Below are positions 10,558 to 21,233 of a stretch of DNA of 42,310 nucleotides, one piece after another. The notes below the pieces were generated by a model. That model had not been told where the DNA came from. It was given only the letters and a program-made list of their open reading frames with translations, and did not search any database. The stretch comes from Thermoplasmata archaeon. GTDB lineage: Archaea; Thermoplasmatota; Thermoplasmata; Thermoplasmatales; Thermoplasmataceae. Every line of letters begins with the position of its first letter. Positions within the stretch are counted from its first letter, which is position 1. The stretch spans positions 1-42,310 of the forward strand of contig JAKATR010000026.1 of assembly GCA_021818675.1 (NCBI GenBank). The letters are read 5' to 3'. A program made the translations under genes and the position numbers.

Positions 10558-11478
10558 TCAGGAAATAAGTGTAATGAAAGCTGCCTTAGCACTGTGCAGC
10601 CTGTTCTCGGCTTCCTGAAATATGACACTGTTAATGCTGTCTGCAACCTCGTCGGTTACTTCCAGTCCCCTGTGCGCTGGAAGGCAATGCATGAAGATAT
10701 AATCCTTTTTAGCCTCTGAAACAAGATCACCATTTACCTGGAAAGGCTTGAATGCCTTTTCCTTAATCTCTTTCTGCTTTTCCTCGCCCATGGATATCCA
10801 AACATCTGTGTATATAATATCTGCATCTGCAACGGCTTCCTTAGGATTTGTTGTGGTTAATATCTTTGCTCCTGTGGATTTAGCAATTTCCCGTGCCTTT
10901 GCAATGTATTTTTCATTGGGCTTATACTGTTCTGGCGTACCTATGGACATATCCATTCCTAAAAGCGCGCATCCGAGAACAAGAGAATTTACCATATTAT
11001 TTCCATCACCAACATAAGAAAATTTAAGATTGTTGGTTCTGCCTTTCTTTTCTGCAATGGTCATATAATCGGCCAGCACCTGTAGTGGGTGTTCAACATC
11101 GTCCAGTGCATTTATAACAGGAATTGAAGCATTTTTTGCAAGCCTCAATACATTCTCATGGCTGAATGCTCTGTAAGTGATAGCATCAAGAAATCCGGAG
11201 AGAACATGGGCTGTATCTTCCACCGTCTCTCCCCTTCCCATCTGCATATCATTTGGATTCAGATAAATTCCATGACCTCCAAGCTGGGTTATTGCTGTTT
11301 CGAGCGATATTCTGGTTCTTGTGCTGGGCTTTTCGAAGATCATTCCAACAGTTCTACCGTCAAGTTCTGACCTTTTGGAATAACGATCTCTCTTGACTTT
11401 TAATGCAAGAGAGATAACATCCTCTATGTCCTTTTCCATATCCAGAATCGAGATCAGATCTCTCTTCATTTTTATCAC
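10558..11478 (-). CDS. argF: Ornithine carbamoyltransferase
   Basis: 'EKPSTRTRISLE', 'HPLQVLADYMTI', 'MHCLPAHRG' signatures. Confidence 0.92.
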   Translation of the reverse strand: MIKMKRDLISILDMEKDIEDVISLALKVKRDRYSKRSELDGRTVGMIFEKPSTRTRISLETAITQLGGHGIYLNPNDMQMGRGETVEDTAHVLSGFLDAITYRAFSHENVLRLAKNASIPVINALDDVEHPLQVLADYMTIAEKKGRTNNLKFSYVGDGNNMVNSLVLGCALLGMDMSIGTPEQYKPNEKYIAKAREIAKSTGAKILTTTNPKEAVADADIIYTDVWISMGEEKQKEIKEKAFKPFQVNGDLVSEAKKDYIFMHCLPAHRGLEVTDEVADSINSVIFQEAENRLHSAKAAFITLIS

Positions 11479-12332
11479 TCCAAAAGCGATGGTATATCTA
11501 CTGGATATTCTGCAACCTTTACTCCGGCTTCTCCAAATGCCTTAATTTTAGATTCGGCAGTTCCTACGCCCTTCTCTATGATGGCACCGGCATGACCCAT
11601 TCTTTTTCCCTGTGGAGCACTTCTTCCCGTAATGTATGCAACAACTTTCTTGGAGACGTTTTCCTTGATATATCTGGCTGCAATCTCTTCGTTGCTTCCT
11701 CCGATCTCTCCAACCAGCACTATTTGTTCAGTCTCATCATCCTTTTCGAACTCCTTCAGAACGTCTATGTAATTCATCCCAACCACAGGATCTCCACCGA
11801 GACCTATAACTGTGCTTTCTCCCATTCCTGCCTCTGTTATGGCATTGACGATTTCATAGGTAAGAGTTCCGCTTCTTGATGCCACCGCTATTTTTCCTTT
11901 TTTAAATATCTTGTTTGGCATAATCCCTATCTTGCATTTACCTACTGCTGTAATCCCAGGTCCATTTGGCCCCAATACTATGGAACCCATTCTTCTTGCA
12001 TTGTGCACAATTTCCATGGAATCATGGAATGGAACGTGCTCCGTGAGGATATATATAATTTTAATACCAGAATATATGGCCTCCATGGCTGCATCCTTAA
12101 CAAAAGGAGCAGCGACACTTATCATGGTTGCGTCTGGTTTCAGGTGAATGGTCTCACTCACATTATCAAAAACCGGAACTTTATCCATGAATTTACTTCC
12201 TCCCTTTCCAGGAGATGTGCCGGCTACGATTTTTGTACCAAACTTTAACATTTCTCCAGCGTGGAATGACCCCTGATGTCCTGTGATTCCCTGAACTATT
12301 ACCTTTGTTTTTTCATCTACAAATGAACTCAT
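11475..12332 (-). CDS. sucD: Succinyl-CoA synthetase alpha subunit
   Basis: 'VIVQGITGHQGSFHAGEMLKFGTKIVAGTSPGKGG', 'GHAGAII'; paired with sucC. ATG at 12332 preferred over the longer ORF. Confidence 0.93.
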   Translation of the reverse strand: MSSFVDEKTKVIVQGITGHQGSFHAGEMLKFGTKIVAGTSPGKGGSKFMDKVPVFDNVSETIHLKPDATMISVAAPFVKDAAMEAIYSGIKIIYILTEHVPFHDSMEIVHNARRMGSIVLGPNGPGITAVGKCKIGIMPNKIFKKGKIAVASRSGTLTYEIVNAITEAGMGESTVIGLGGDPVVGMNYIDVLKEFEKDDETEQIVLVGEIGGSNEEIAARYIKENVSKKVVAYITGRSAPQGKRMGHAGAIIEKGVGTAESKIKAFGEAGVKVAEYPVDIPSLLE

Positions 12333-12333
12333 T

Positions 12334-13440
12334 TTAATTACCTCCAGCAATTTTAACAACTCTTTCAATCGCCTTCATCATTCCTGGAAATGCCTCTATT
12401 CCTGCGTCTGAAAGAATCTTTCTTCCTTCGTCTTCCTTGACTCCACTAAGTCTCACAACGATCTGTTGTGAAATTTTGTATCTTTTCTTAGCTTCTACTA
12501 TTCCAGTTGCAACTGTATCGCATTTGGTAACTCCACCAAAAATATTCACCAGGATTGCTTTTGGATTTGCCTTGAGCACGAATTCAAATGCCTTTGCAAC
12601 AATTTCAACATTATCGGTTCCTCCCAGATCAAGGAAATTTCTGGGATATCCCTTGTGAAGAGTCAGTGCATCAAGTGTAGCCATGGTTAAACCTGCTCCA
12701 TTGGCTATGACCCCTATGTTTCCATTCAGTTCTATAAATGAATATCCTGCTGCGTTAGCTTCAAGTTCAAGCGGGGTTTTTTCGGGATCAACAACATTGA
12801 ATTCCTTATGCCTGAAAATTGCATCACTATCTATTATGACCTTAGCATCCGCTGCTATTAACTTACCCTCTCCAGTAATGACAAGTGGATTGATCTCAAC
12901 CAGTTCACAGTCTTTCTTTTCGAATATTTCATAAAGTTTTCTTAGAATTCCAGTAAATTGCTTTCCGACTTCCGGACTCAACCCCATAAATTTAATCGCT
13001 TCTCTGGCCATGAAATCAGAATATCCCAATATTGGATCAACGGTCTTTATGAAGATGTTCTCCCTTGGCAGGGTTTCTATTTCAACCCCTCCCTGAGAGG
13101 TTGCCATTATAATTGGGCTTCTTGAAGTTCTGTCAAGCGTTACACTGACATAAAGTTCCTTCTTGATATCGATCATCTCTTCTATGAGTACCTTGGATAC
13201 CGTATAGTCTCTTATCTTTGAACCGAGAAGTTCCGTAACTCCTTTTTTCAGGTCGGCCTCAGTTTTAGCAAATTTAATGCCTCCTGATTTTCCTCTTCCA
13301 CCCAGCAATATCTGGGATTTTATAACGACTGGCTTTGTAAAAGCCTTCACATCATTTAAGTTTTCAACAACATAGCCATCAGGCACTGGGACTCCATATT
13401 CTCTGAAAATGGATTTCCCCATATATTCATAGAGATTCAA
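12334..13440 (-). CDS. sucC: Succinyl-CoA synthetase beta subunit (ATP-grasp)
   Basis: 'MNLYEYMGKSIFREYGVPVPDGYV', 'LGGRGKSGGIKFA', 'NIFGGVTKCD'. Confidence 0.94.
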   Translation of the reverse strand: MNLYEYMGKSIFREYGVPVPDGYVVENLNDVKAFTKPVVIKSQILLGGRGKSGGIKFAKTEADLKKGVTELLGSKIRDYTVSKVLIEEMIDIKKELYVSVTLDRTSRSPIIMATSQGGVEIETLPRENIFIKTVDPILGYSDFMAREAIKFMGLSPEVGKQFTGILRKLYEIFEKKDCELVEINPLVITGEGKLIAADAKVIIDSDAIFRHKEFNVVDPEKTPLELEANAAGYSFIELNGNIGVIANGAGLTMATLDALTLHKGYPRNFLDLGGTDNVEIVAKAFEFVLKANPKAILVNIFGGVTKCDTVATGIVEAKKRYKISQQIVVRLSGVKEDEGRKILSDAGIEAFPGMMKAIERVVKIAGGN

Positions 13441-13532
13441 ATAATCACCGGAGGGAAATCATTTCAACATAAATAAGATTAATTGGAAAAAAGTTAAAAA
13501 ATTGGTAAAATTATTAAAACTCAGGATGTCTT

Positions 13533-13610
13533 TCAGTACGGTGGCATTCCACCCATACCGCCCATGCCTCCCATACCGCCCATGCCGCCTCCCTGGCCGC
13601 CTGGACCGCT
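13533..13610 (-). repeat. Short tandem GGM-encoding repeat at the thermosome C-terminus
   Basis: '[19 protein letters not shown]' encoded by imperfect 9-nt repeats. Confidence 0.8.
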
Positions 13611-15179
13611 CTTCTTAGAGGCAATTACGTCGTCTATCCTCAGAATCATGGTAGCAACCTCAACGGCGCTTTCAAGAGCATTTCTCTTGACTCTCAGAGG
13701 GTCGTAGACTCCTTTTGCTTTCATATCGCCAATTTTGTTCGCTGCAAAATCTATTCCAAAATCGATCTTGCCATGCTCATGTTCTGCTTTTAAATTTATG
13801 AGTGTGTTTATTGGATCCATACCAGCATTTTCTGCAAGTGTTCTTGGAATTACCTCAAGTGCCTTCGCGAATGCCTCTATGGCTAACTGTTCTCTGCCTC
13901 CCACTGATGCGGCATAGTTTCTTGTTCTGAGAACAAGTTCAGCTTCGATTGCACCTCCTCCAGGCAGAGTTCTTCCATCTTCCTTGGTGATAGCAACTAC
14001 ACGAATTGCATCGTTCAGTGATCTTTCAATTTCAGAAACCACATGCTCGGTTCCGCCTCTAATAAGTATGCTTACTGCCTTGGGGTTTGCGCACCCTGTA
14101 ATGAATGTCATCCTGTCATCGCTGATCTTTTTCTCTTCTACTTTTTCAGCTTTGCCAAGCATTGATTCCGTCAGATCGTCAAGATTGGTAACTATCTTTG
14201 CGCCTGTGGCTTTGGCTAATTTTTCCATGTCACTCTTCTTTACCCTTCTCACGGCATAAATTCCATCTTTTGCAAGGTAGTGCTGAGCTAGATCATCTAT
14301 TCCTTTCTGGCAAAGTACCACGTTTGCTTTACTGGCCTTTATCTTTTCTACCATATGTTTGAATGTGTCAGATTCCTGATTCAGGAAGTCCTGAATTCTT
14401 GATGGGTCGGTTATCTGAACCTTTGCCTCTATTTCTGTTTTCTTTATTTCAAGAGCACAGTCTATGAGTGCTATCTTAGCACCTTTTACTATTGAAGGCA
14501 TTTTTGAGTGGACTTTTTCCTTATCGATAACAAGACCGCTGATGAACTGAGTGTCATTAACACTTCCTCCTGACTTCTTATCTACCTTAATGTTGGCTGT
14601 ATCCACTTTTATCTTTCCGCCTTTTTCTTCGGAAACTGCATTAACGGCCTTGACGACCAGATCACTGAGTATATCTGATTTTAGACCTATGTTCTTCCCG
14701 GAGAGCGCGGTTTCTGAAATCTGCTTAAGAATCTTATCATCAAGGGATTTGGTTGCAATAGCTTCAAGGTTCTTTTTAACCTCGTTAACAGCTAATCTGT
14801 AACCATTTGCTATAACGGTTGGGTGAACACCTTGGCTGAGGAGCTCTTCAGCCTGTTTGAGGAATTCACCTGCGAGTATAACAGCCGTTGTTGTTCCATC
14901 TCCAACAGCTGAATCCTGTGCACGGGCAACCTCTACAATCATCTTTGCGGTTGGATGATCAACATCCATTTCCTTGAGAATAGTGGCACCATCATTGGAT
15001 ATAATTATGTCACCGATTGAATCAACCAGCATCTTGTCCATACCCTTCGGACCGAGCGTGGTTCTGACAGCATCAGCTATGGCCTTAGCCGCTTCTATGT
15101 TTGCTTTCTGAGCATTCTTTCCCTGTTCCCTGTTTGTTCCTTCCTTTAGTACGAATATTGGCATATTCCCTGTTAACAT
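13533..15179 (-). CDS. thsA: Thermosome subunit (group II chaperonin)
   Basis: '[30 protein letters not shown]', '[13 protein letters not shown]', C-terminal GGM repeats. Start may be the internal ATG at 15164. Confidence 0.96.
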   Translation of the reverse strand: MLTGNMPIFVLKEGTNREQGKNAQKANIEAAKAIADAVRTTLGPKGMDKMLVDSIGDIIISNDGATILKEMDVDHPTAKMIVEVARAQDSAVGDGTTTAVILAGEFLKQAEELLSQGVHPTVIANGYRLAVNEVKKNLEAIATKSLDDKILKQISETALSGKNIGLKSDILSDLVVKAVNAVSEEKGGKIKVDTANIKVDKKSGGSVNDTQFISGLVIDKEKVHSKMPSIVKGAKIALIDCALEIKKTEIEAKVQITDPSRIQDFLNQESDTFKHMVEKIKASKANVVLCQKGIDDLAQHYLAKDGIYAVRRVKKSDMEKLAKATGAKIVTNLDDLTESMLGKAEKVEEKKISDDRMTFITGCANPKAVSILIRGGTEHVVSEIERSLNDAIRVVAITKEDGRTLPGGGAIEAELVLRTRNYAASVGGREQLAIEAFAKALEVIPRTLAENAGMDPINTLINLKAEHEHGKIDFGIDFAANKIGDMKAKGVYDPLRVKRNALESAVEVATMILRIDDVIASKKSGPGGQGGGMGGMGGMGGMGGMPPY

Positions 15180-15386
15180 TATTTGTACACCTCTATTGGT
15201 GGATAAATTTGTTCTTCAATATAAAGTTTTTGAATTTAATTTTCAGATTAACAGCCAATAATCAATTGCGCCAGTACAAATTTATCAAAAAAAATTGTTT
15301 TATATTTGGAACTTGCTACTCCTTGCTTTTAGAACATCAGTTTATTTACTCATATAGAGCACCGTTATGGATATTCAATAAATAGC

Positions 15387-16928
15387 CTATGAATCAAAGC
15401 CTAAATTCTTCATTTTTTCCTGTTTTCTATACTCCTGAGAGTATCTTCCAAGCGGGTATTCACCAATATCACAAAATTTAACAAGTTTTGATAAACCAGG
15501 ATGAAGTTTAGCTATTCCGTCGTAAAGTTGAATAGAGAAATTTCTCAGATCATAATGCGCTTGAGGCGTGCTCCTCAATTCTATGAAATATGCAAATTCT
15601 CTAAAATTACCATGCATTAAAACGGGATGTTTATAAGAGAACGGCACGACGTATTGAGCTATTATTTTATTATTAGATAGACTGATGTTTTTGAATAAGA
15701 GCTTTGCTTCCTCCATCAGCGAAACGAATTCTTCTCGAGTTTTATCATCCGAAGAAATAACAGACGGAATATCATATCCAAAGTCAGGAGTCAGGTACTT
15801 TCGTAATATGGTGAACATTCTGTGTCTTTGAAGATCCCTGAAGGCACCAAAATTCAGGTTAGCTTCGATTGTATATCTAATCGATTCGAATGCCCTTGGA
15901 AGCTTATCTCTCCTGTTTTTTCTTGCATCAATAATATTCTGAATAACCTTGTCCTTTTCCTTTGAATCAAGATTTTTCACATATCTCTCGATTTCCTCAT
16001 AGGAAGATTCGTTTGAATAGAACAGGTTTGTCAGAAGTAGATCAATGGCCTGTTTCTCATTTAAGTCTGATGTGAGTGCGCTTCCTCCATGACCTGCAGG
16101 TAACTCAATTGGAAGTTTCGAAATCTCCGCAAGATGGAGCTTATAATTGGTATGGTCTATCCCGTGTTTGGAAATGGCAGACTTAATGATTTCACCATAT
16201 TCAGGTTCCATTTCCTCATAGAGCCCTTTGGCTATATCTTTAGATTCTTCGTTGCCCGATGCATTCAATTTCTGAATCAGGTTGATAAATGCCCTTGCGT
16301 TTCCGGATATTCCCATATTGGTTAGCGTTGACGCAGGAAGCACAAAGCGCAAGTCATCAAGTGCTCTTGCCCTTATTGCTGATTCATAAGATTTCCTTGA
16401 AATTTCACTATCAGAAGTGGAAATTGCATAATATTCTTCCGGATATTTCTCCCGGAGAAGTTTTACAATGAAGTCATAATTTTTTTCGTAGAATAAGAAA
16501 AGACGGTTACAATAATCATCATAATCAGAAGCAATTTCACCTTTCATTCCCAATGATTCTGAGCTCATGAAAAGAAAATTACCTTTGTACTTTTTATCAT
16601 ACCTGACATATCTTGATGATTTTTCAAGATACGATAACCCTATCCTGGATTCCTCGATAAGCTTGGCTGATATATTTGATATATTTTGAATAGATAGTTG
16701 AATATGCACAAGTTCAGCAACAGATTCGTCTCCGTATTCAAGGAAAACTCTCTTGTAAAAATCTCTTCCTCTGGATTCATTGTTTTCAAATTCCTTTGCG
16801 TATAGTTCACGAATATCCAGCGACGCGGTTCTGCTATACCTTGAGAGAAGGGCCCCTCTGTCAAGCTGACTTTCCAGATTTATAAGAAATATGTTTTTAT
16901 CAAAATTAGAAAAAGGTTTTTTTGGCAT
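15387..16928 (-). CDS. Two-domain ThyX-like protein (flavin-dependent thymidylate synthase superfamily)
   Basis: N-half 'ESRIGLSYLEKSSRYVRYD' resembles the ThyX RHRxxSxNxxSxRY region without His; C-half 'GAFRDLQRHRMFTILRKYLTPDFGYDIP' keeps RHR but not the Ser/Tyr part. Confidence 0.7.
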   Translation of the reverse strand: MPKKPFSNFDKNIFLINLESQLDRGALLSRYSRTASLDIRELYAKEFENNESRGRDFYKRVFLEYGDESVAELVHIQLSIQNISNISAKLIEESRIGLSYLEKSSRYVRYDKKYKGNFLFMSSESLGMKGEIASDYDDYCNRLFLFYEKNYDFIVKLLREKYPEEYYAISTSDSEISRKSYESAIRARALDDLRFVLPASTLTNMGISGNARAFINLIQKLNASGNEESKDIAKGLYEEMEPEYGEIIKSAISKHGIDHTNYKLHLAEISKLPIELPAGHGGSALTSDLNEKQAIDLLLTNLFYSNESSYEEIERYVKNLDSKEKDKVIQNIIDARKNRRDKLPRAFESIRYTIEANLNFGAFRDLQRHRMFTILRKYLTPDFGYDIPSVISSDDKTREEFVSLMEEAKLLFKNISLSNNKIIAQYVVPFSYKHPVLMHGNFREFAYFIELRSTPQAHYDLRNFSIQLYDGIAKLHPGLSKLVKFCDIGEYPLGRYSQEYRKQEKMKNLGFDS

Positions 16929-16939
16929 TGTTAAAACTT

Positions 16940-17428
16940 TTATGCTTTTGGAACAAAGTATACGTCAGTTGGGTTCAGCTTCAGATTTCTTCTGAATTTT
17001 GCCCTTATTGGCATTCCTACGTAAAGGTCTTCAGTGTCAACTCCTATTATCCTGCTCATGAATAGTGAATCTACACCTTCGAATTCAACCAATACAAGAT
17101 GGAATGGAGTTTCGTTTAGAAATGCTTCCCCGCCAAAATAGCATGTTGTGAATGCGTGTATTTTTCCCTCATTGGGCAGTTTATACCACTCTGTTTCTGA
17201 ACCACACTCCATGCAATGTCCTCTTGGAGTACCATAGGTATAACCACATTTCTTGCATTTGCTCCCCATGAGTTCCTGTCTGCCAAGAGCTTTAAAGAAC
17301 TCTGAATCCTGAGCGTAGCTGTGTACGTAATCAATTTCATAGTGTGATTTCACTATCAGTGGATCGAAATTGTATACTACGGTTCCATCCTGTGTTTCTT
17401 CCAGTTTAGCTTTCGGGTTTATTGTCAT
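16940..17428 (-). CDS. DUF35 OB-fold/rubredoxin-like Zn-ribbon acyl-CoA-associated protein
   Basis: 'CKKCGYTYGTPRGHCMECGS' Zn ribbon followed by OB-fold; overlaps the thiolase gene by 4 nt. Confidence 0.88.
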   Translation of the reverse strand: MTINPKAKLEETQDGTVVYNFDPLIVKSHYEIDYVHSYAQDSEFFKALGRQELMGSKCKKCGYTYGTPRGHCMECGSETEWYKLPNEGKIHAFTTCYFGGEAFLNETPFHLVLVEFEGVDSLFMSRIIGVDTEDLYVGMPIRAKFRRNLKLNPTDVYFVPKA

Positions 17429-18687
17429 TTTACCGCCTCCATGATTGTTGCCGTTACGTAAGTTCCGGTTCCAGCATGACTGTGAATCAGGCCACGCTTT
17501 GCATTGCTTATTTGTAGAGCGTCATCCTTGAAATGCTTTTTTATTGTTCGCTGAAGCTGCCAGAACATAAACACTGCCTGCATAATACCTGTCGCACCAA
17601 CCGGGTGCCCACAAGCAAGTAGACCTCCTGATGGGTTTACAGCAACCTTTCCCTTAAGATCAGCTTTACCTTCCTCGACGAAATGCCCGCCTTCGCCATA
17701 TTTACATAATCCCAGATCTTCGTATGTCTGAATCTCAGATGATGTATATGCATCGTGAAGTTCTACAATATCTAATTCTTCAAGAGGATCGGTAATTCCT
17801 GCTGATTGATATGCTTCCTTTGCGGCAGATCTTCCTGCCCTGAAAGAATGTACGCCAGGGTATTTGAGATTCTTGTAATCAGCTTCTGTTTCATTTGGAA
17901 GCAGAATTACTTTCCCATGAGGTCTGTCTGACAGCCTCATTGTGTCGGTTCCCGTTCCAATTCCCTTAATAAGTACAGGATTGTCACAGAGTTCGAATGC
18001 CTTTTCTTCGTTGGCAAGAACTGCCACAGCGGCTCCATCTGACATTGCACAGACATCAAGTCTGGTCAAAGGATATGAAACCATTGGTGATTTTCTTACA
18101 TCCTCAACGGTTATCTTCATTGGGCTCTGTGCATATGGGTTGTGCAGAGCGTTCCCATGGTTCTTTACTGATACTTTGGCAAGCTGTTCAACAGTTGTGC
18201 CGAATTCATGCATGTGTCTTGTTGCCATCATGGCATAATATCCCGTATAGAATCCACCAATTGGATAATCGAAATTCGTATCACTTGCAAGGGCAATAAA
18301 TTCATTTCCCTTCCACGTGTTAACATGAGACATTGTTTCGAATCCATAGACAACGCAGGTATTCATTCTTCCTGAAGCAACTTCCTCAACTCCTGCCTGG
18401 AAAGATAACCCTCCTGTGGCACCTCCACCCTCGACTCTCTTGCTTGGCTTGGGTGTAAGACCCAGATAATCTTGTGCCATTATACCTGACATTAACTGTC
18501 TCTGAAAATGGTCAGAAAAATATGACGCTACTGAGCCATCGATATCTTTCAAGGTCATTCCTACGTCGTTCAGGGCATAATCAAATGCCTTTTTTGTTCG
18601 CAGTCTAAAGTCCGCTTCCGGAGAGGCTTTCGTAAATTTGGTTACCCCTCCAGAAATCATATAAACGTCCTGTCCTTTGTTTTTCAT
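17425..18687 (-). CDS. Archaeal thiolase / acetyl-CoA C-acetyltransferase family
   Basis: 'GGGATGGLSFQAGVEEVASGRMNTCVVYGFETMSH', 'NPSGGLLACGHPVGATG'. Start at MKNKGQ preferred. Confidence 0.88.
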   Translation of the reverse strand: MKNKGQDVYMISGGVTKFTKASPEADFRLRTKKAFDYALNDVGMTLKDIDGSVASYFSDHFQRQLMSGIMAQDYLGLTPKPSKRVEGGGATGGLSFQAGVEEVASGRMNTCVVYGFETMSHVNTWKGNEFIALASDTNFDYPIGGFYTGYYAMMATRHMHEFGTTVEQLAKVSVKNHGNALHNPYAQSPMKITVEDVRKSPMVSYPLTRLDVCAMSDGAAVAVLANEEKAFELCDNPVLIKGIGTGTDTMRLSDRPHGKVILLPNETEADYKNLKYPGVHSFRAGRSAAKEAYQSAGITDPLEELDIVELHDAYTSSEIQTYEDLGLCKYGEGGHFVEEGKADLKGKVAVNPSGGLLACGHPVGATGIMQAVFMFWQLQRTIKKHFKDDALQISNAKRGLIHSHAGTGTYVTATIMEAVK

Positions 18688-18798
18688 ACGAATCCTTATT
18701 CCTTCACAATTATTAATTTTCCTTTTTTTATTAACTACATATATGCAAGTCATTCCAATAGTGAATACATTCCTCTATATCTTTAAGAATAAATCCTT

Positions 18799-20616
18799 CT
18801 ATGTAAGCCCTGAACTGATAGCATATAATTCTAAAATTCCATCGGAAATATTTAATATCCCTGCAAACAGTAGAAGAATCATCGCTACAGTTCCCGCATC
18901 TACAGCACTAATAGATATGAAACTCCAGTTAACTGGTTGAAATACATTATACGAAATCATAAGAAGTGAAGTTATGAGAAACAGAACTATCTCAAAGAAA
19001 CCACTGAATAACCGCAATGAAATTCTTTCCATAGATATGAGGTCGTGAATAAGATAACTGAAAACTATGACTATAATTGCAAAAAGTACAACAATAGGAT
19101 CAATGAAATATGTCATTATGGCAAAGAAAAGAGTTAATCCTGATATCATTAAAGGAAATAGAATCCCATTCTTTTTACCAAGTTGAGTTCTATATTTAAA
19201 TCCAGAGAAAATTATGAGCCCCAAACTGATCAGAACCATGAAATCGGTGATGCTAAGTAGAAAATTTTCCCCAGCACTTACCAATACTATTATGAATAAT
19301 AAAGTGAAAACCCACGACACTCTTGATACAGAATATGGAAATATCTTATCCTCACCCAATGCCTTTAAATGTCTGGAAGCTGCTAGGAATGCCGGCGTAA
19401 AGGTTGTTATTGTCGCAATTAAAAATGCTACTATGAGGAAAAATAATCCAGGATATCCCTGAAGACTTTCTGCAATATAGAAAGCCGGAATTGTAGCCGT
19501 TTCAATGGTGCCAGTTGCAATGCCAGAAAGTATAACGGAAGTAGAATACAGAATATTAATGGAAGAGGAAATAAGAACTGTGAGGAACATGGAGACCTTT
19601 AAAATTGTTACCTTTTTGACCTTTATTTTATTCGTTATTAATGGCAATTTCATGGTTATTTCCTCCTTAACCTCTCGCTGAAAAGCCATAATTTCCTGAA
19701 ACCCAAAGAACAAAATATAAAGATACCCGGTGTTGATAAAGAGATCAAAAATCCAGTTTGATCCAAATGAAACCTTGTAGAACCTTGCAAAATTTAGATG
19801 TGGCCCAAATATAAGTAAGGATTCACCTATTAAAATTGAAGCCATTATTATTACAAGAATAAGCTGAACCCTTCCAATGGTTATAAGAAACCTTTCTTCG
19901 TAAAAGGCGTTTATGATGAACCATATAACAATCATAGCAAGGATTGAATAAACGATCAATGGTTCTCCATAACCAGAAAGAAAGCCGGATGAAATTGTAT
20001 TTGGCAGGATTATATATAGAAAATCGTAGAAGATGATGATGCAGTACGCTGATAAGGAAGAATTGGCTACCCACATTGAAGTTCTGGAAACAAAATACTT
20101 CAGTGAATCCCGTCCATAAGCTTCTCTAATAAATGTTGGTCCTCCTACTATATCCTTACCGTTACTGGCGTGGAATGCGTATACATCTGAGTATACTTTT
20201 GCCATTCCGAACGATATAAGTGCAGCCAATAACAGGGATATAACTGAAATAAAACCATATTGAACAGCATTTTCAGGTATGAGCAGAAATAAGGGCGAGC
20301 CCAATGTTGATCCCACTCCCAGGCCAATCATTATCCATATTCCATAGGATGGATTTGATCTGCTTCTTATTGATGGCTTTACAAACTTGACTCTATAGGT
20401 TGTTGGGTAAGATAAAACCAGGATAAGACCAAAGAATACCAGTGAGATAATTAATGCAAAGTAGGCAACTGTACCTATTTCAATGTGCGATAAGCTGGAA
20501 ATTTTATTAAATGACCCGAGAAATAGAATTCCACCTGTTAGAATTAAAATTGCACCAAATATGGATGAAACTAATCTTAGTGAAATTAGAAACCTTGCAA
20601 GCCTTCTTTTTTGCAT
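18799..20616 (-). CDS. APC-superfamily amino-acid/polyamine permease-like protein
   Basis: About 12-14 predicted TM segments, 'GVGSTLGSPLFLLIPENA', 'GGPTFIREAYGR' typical of APC transporters. Confidence 0.7.
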   Translation of the reverse strand: MQKRRLARFLISLRLVSSIFGAILILTGGILFLGSFNKISSLSHIEIGTVAYFALIISLVFFGLILVLSYPTTYRVKFVKPSIRSRSNPSYGIWIMIGLGVGSTLGSPLFLLIPENAVQYGFISVISLLLAALISFGMAKVYSDVYAFHASNGKDIVGGPTFIREAYGRDSLKYFVSRTSMWVANSSLSAYCIIIFYDFLYIILPNTISSGFLSGYGEPLIVYSILAMIVIWFIINAFYEERFLITIGRVQLILVIIMASILIGESLLIFGPHLNFARFYKVSFGSNWIFDLFINTGYLYILFFGFQEIMAFQREVKEEITMKLPLITNKIKVKKVTILKVSMFLTVLISSSINILYSTSVILSGIATGTIETATIPAFYIAESLQGYPGLFFLIVAFLIATITTFTPAFLAASRHLKALGEDKIFPYSVSRVSWVFTLLFIIVLVSAGENFLLSITDFMVLISLGLIIFSGFKYRTQLGKKNGILFPLMISGLTLFFAIMTYFIDPIVVLFAIIVIVFSYLIHDLISMERISLRLFSGFFEIVLFLITSLLMISYNVFQPVNWSFISISAVDAGTVAMILLLFAGILNISDGILELYAISSGLT

Positions 20617-20638
20617 TTCTTCAATACTCCAATTGCTC

Positions 20639-21106
20639 TTATTTTACCAGTGTTAATAGAGAATTTTTTGCCACCCTTATTGTATAGAATGCTGATACAA
20701 GAAGAAATACAGCCAGAAGAAACGATATTACAACTGATACATATAAAATACCGGAAGATTCCCCGTAATATGCGATCCCATTTGAATAATAAGAAAGAAA
20801 TGCTTTCAGTGAAAAGTTTGGGGAAAGTGAGGGATACAAAAATAGTGTTCCAGCAATGAACAGAATTGCTGCCATGATAAACTGTCCAATTCCGGTTATG
20901 AGAAGTTCTTTGAATCTTTGATTTCTGGCTACAATTACCGATGCGAAAAATTCCTTTACCTGTATATCGTCCTCCATAAGCATTTTCACAATATTGTATC
21001 TTGAAATTTCCTGATTCTGTTCAGATAGCAGCATGACCCCTTTTATTGTTAGTTTAAGCTGATCAATTAACGGTTTTAAAGAGTCTTTAGATTCTTGATT
21101 TTCCAC
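20639..21106 (-). CDS. Small membrane protein, unknown function
   Basis: 155 aa with two clear TM segments after a helical cytosolic N-terminus. Confidence 0.55.
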   Translation of the reverse strand: MENQESKDSLKPLIDQLKLTIKGVMLLSEQNQEISRYNIVKMLMEDDIQVKEFFASVIVARNQRFKELLITGIGQFIMAAILFIAGTLFLYPSLSPNFSLKAFLSYYSNGIAYYGESSGILYVSVVISFLLAVFLLVSAFYTIRVAKNSLLTLVK

Positions 21107-21147
21107 TGATTTGGAAAAGAATAGACAATATTAGCTTTGTCATTTAA

Positions 21148-21167
21148 TTATTAGCAATTGCTAATAA
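21148..21167. promoter_or_regulatory. Perfect 20-bp palindrome, candidate operator
   Basis: TTATTAGCAATTGCTAATAA equals its own reverse complement; lies between divergent starts at 21106 (-) and 21234 (+). Confidence 0.6.
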
Positions 21168-21233
21168 CTCTAAATAATTTAATTAAAATGTTTGCAACAA
21201 GAATTAATAAATGATAATTCATTCTCTCTAAAG

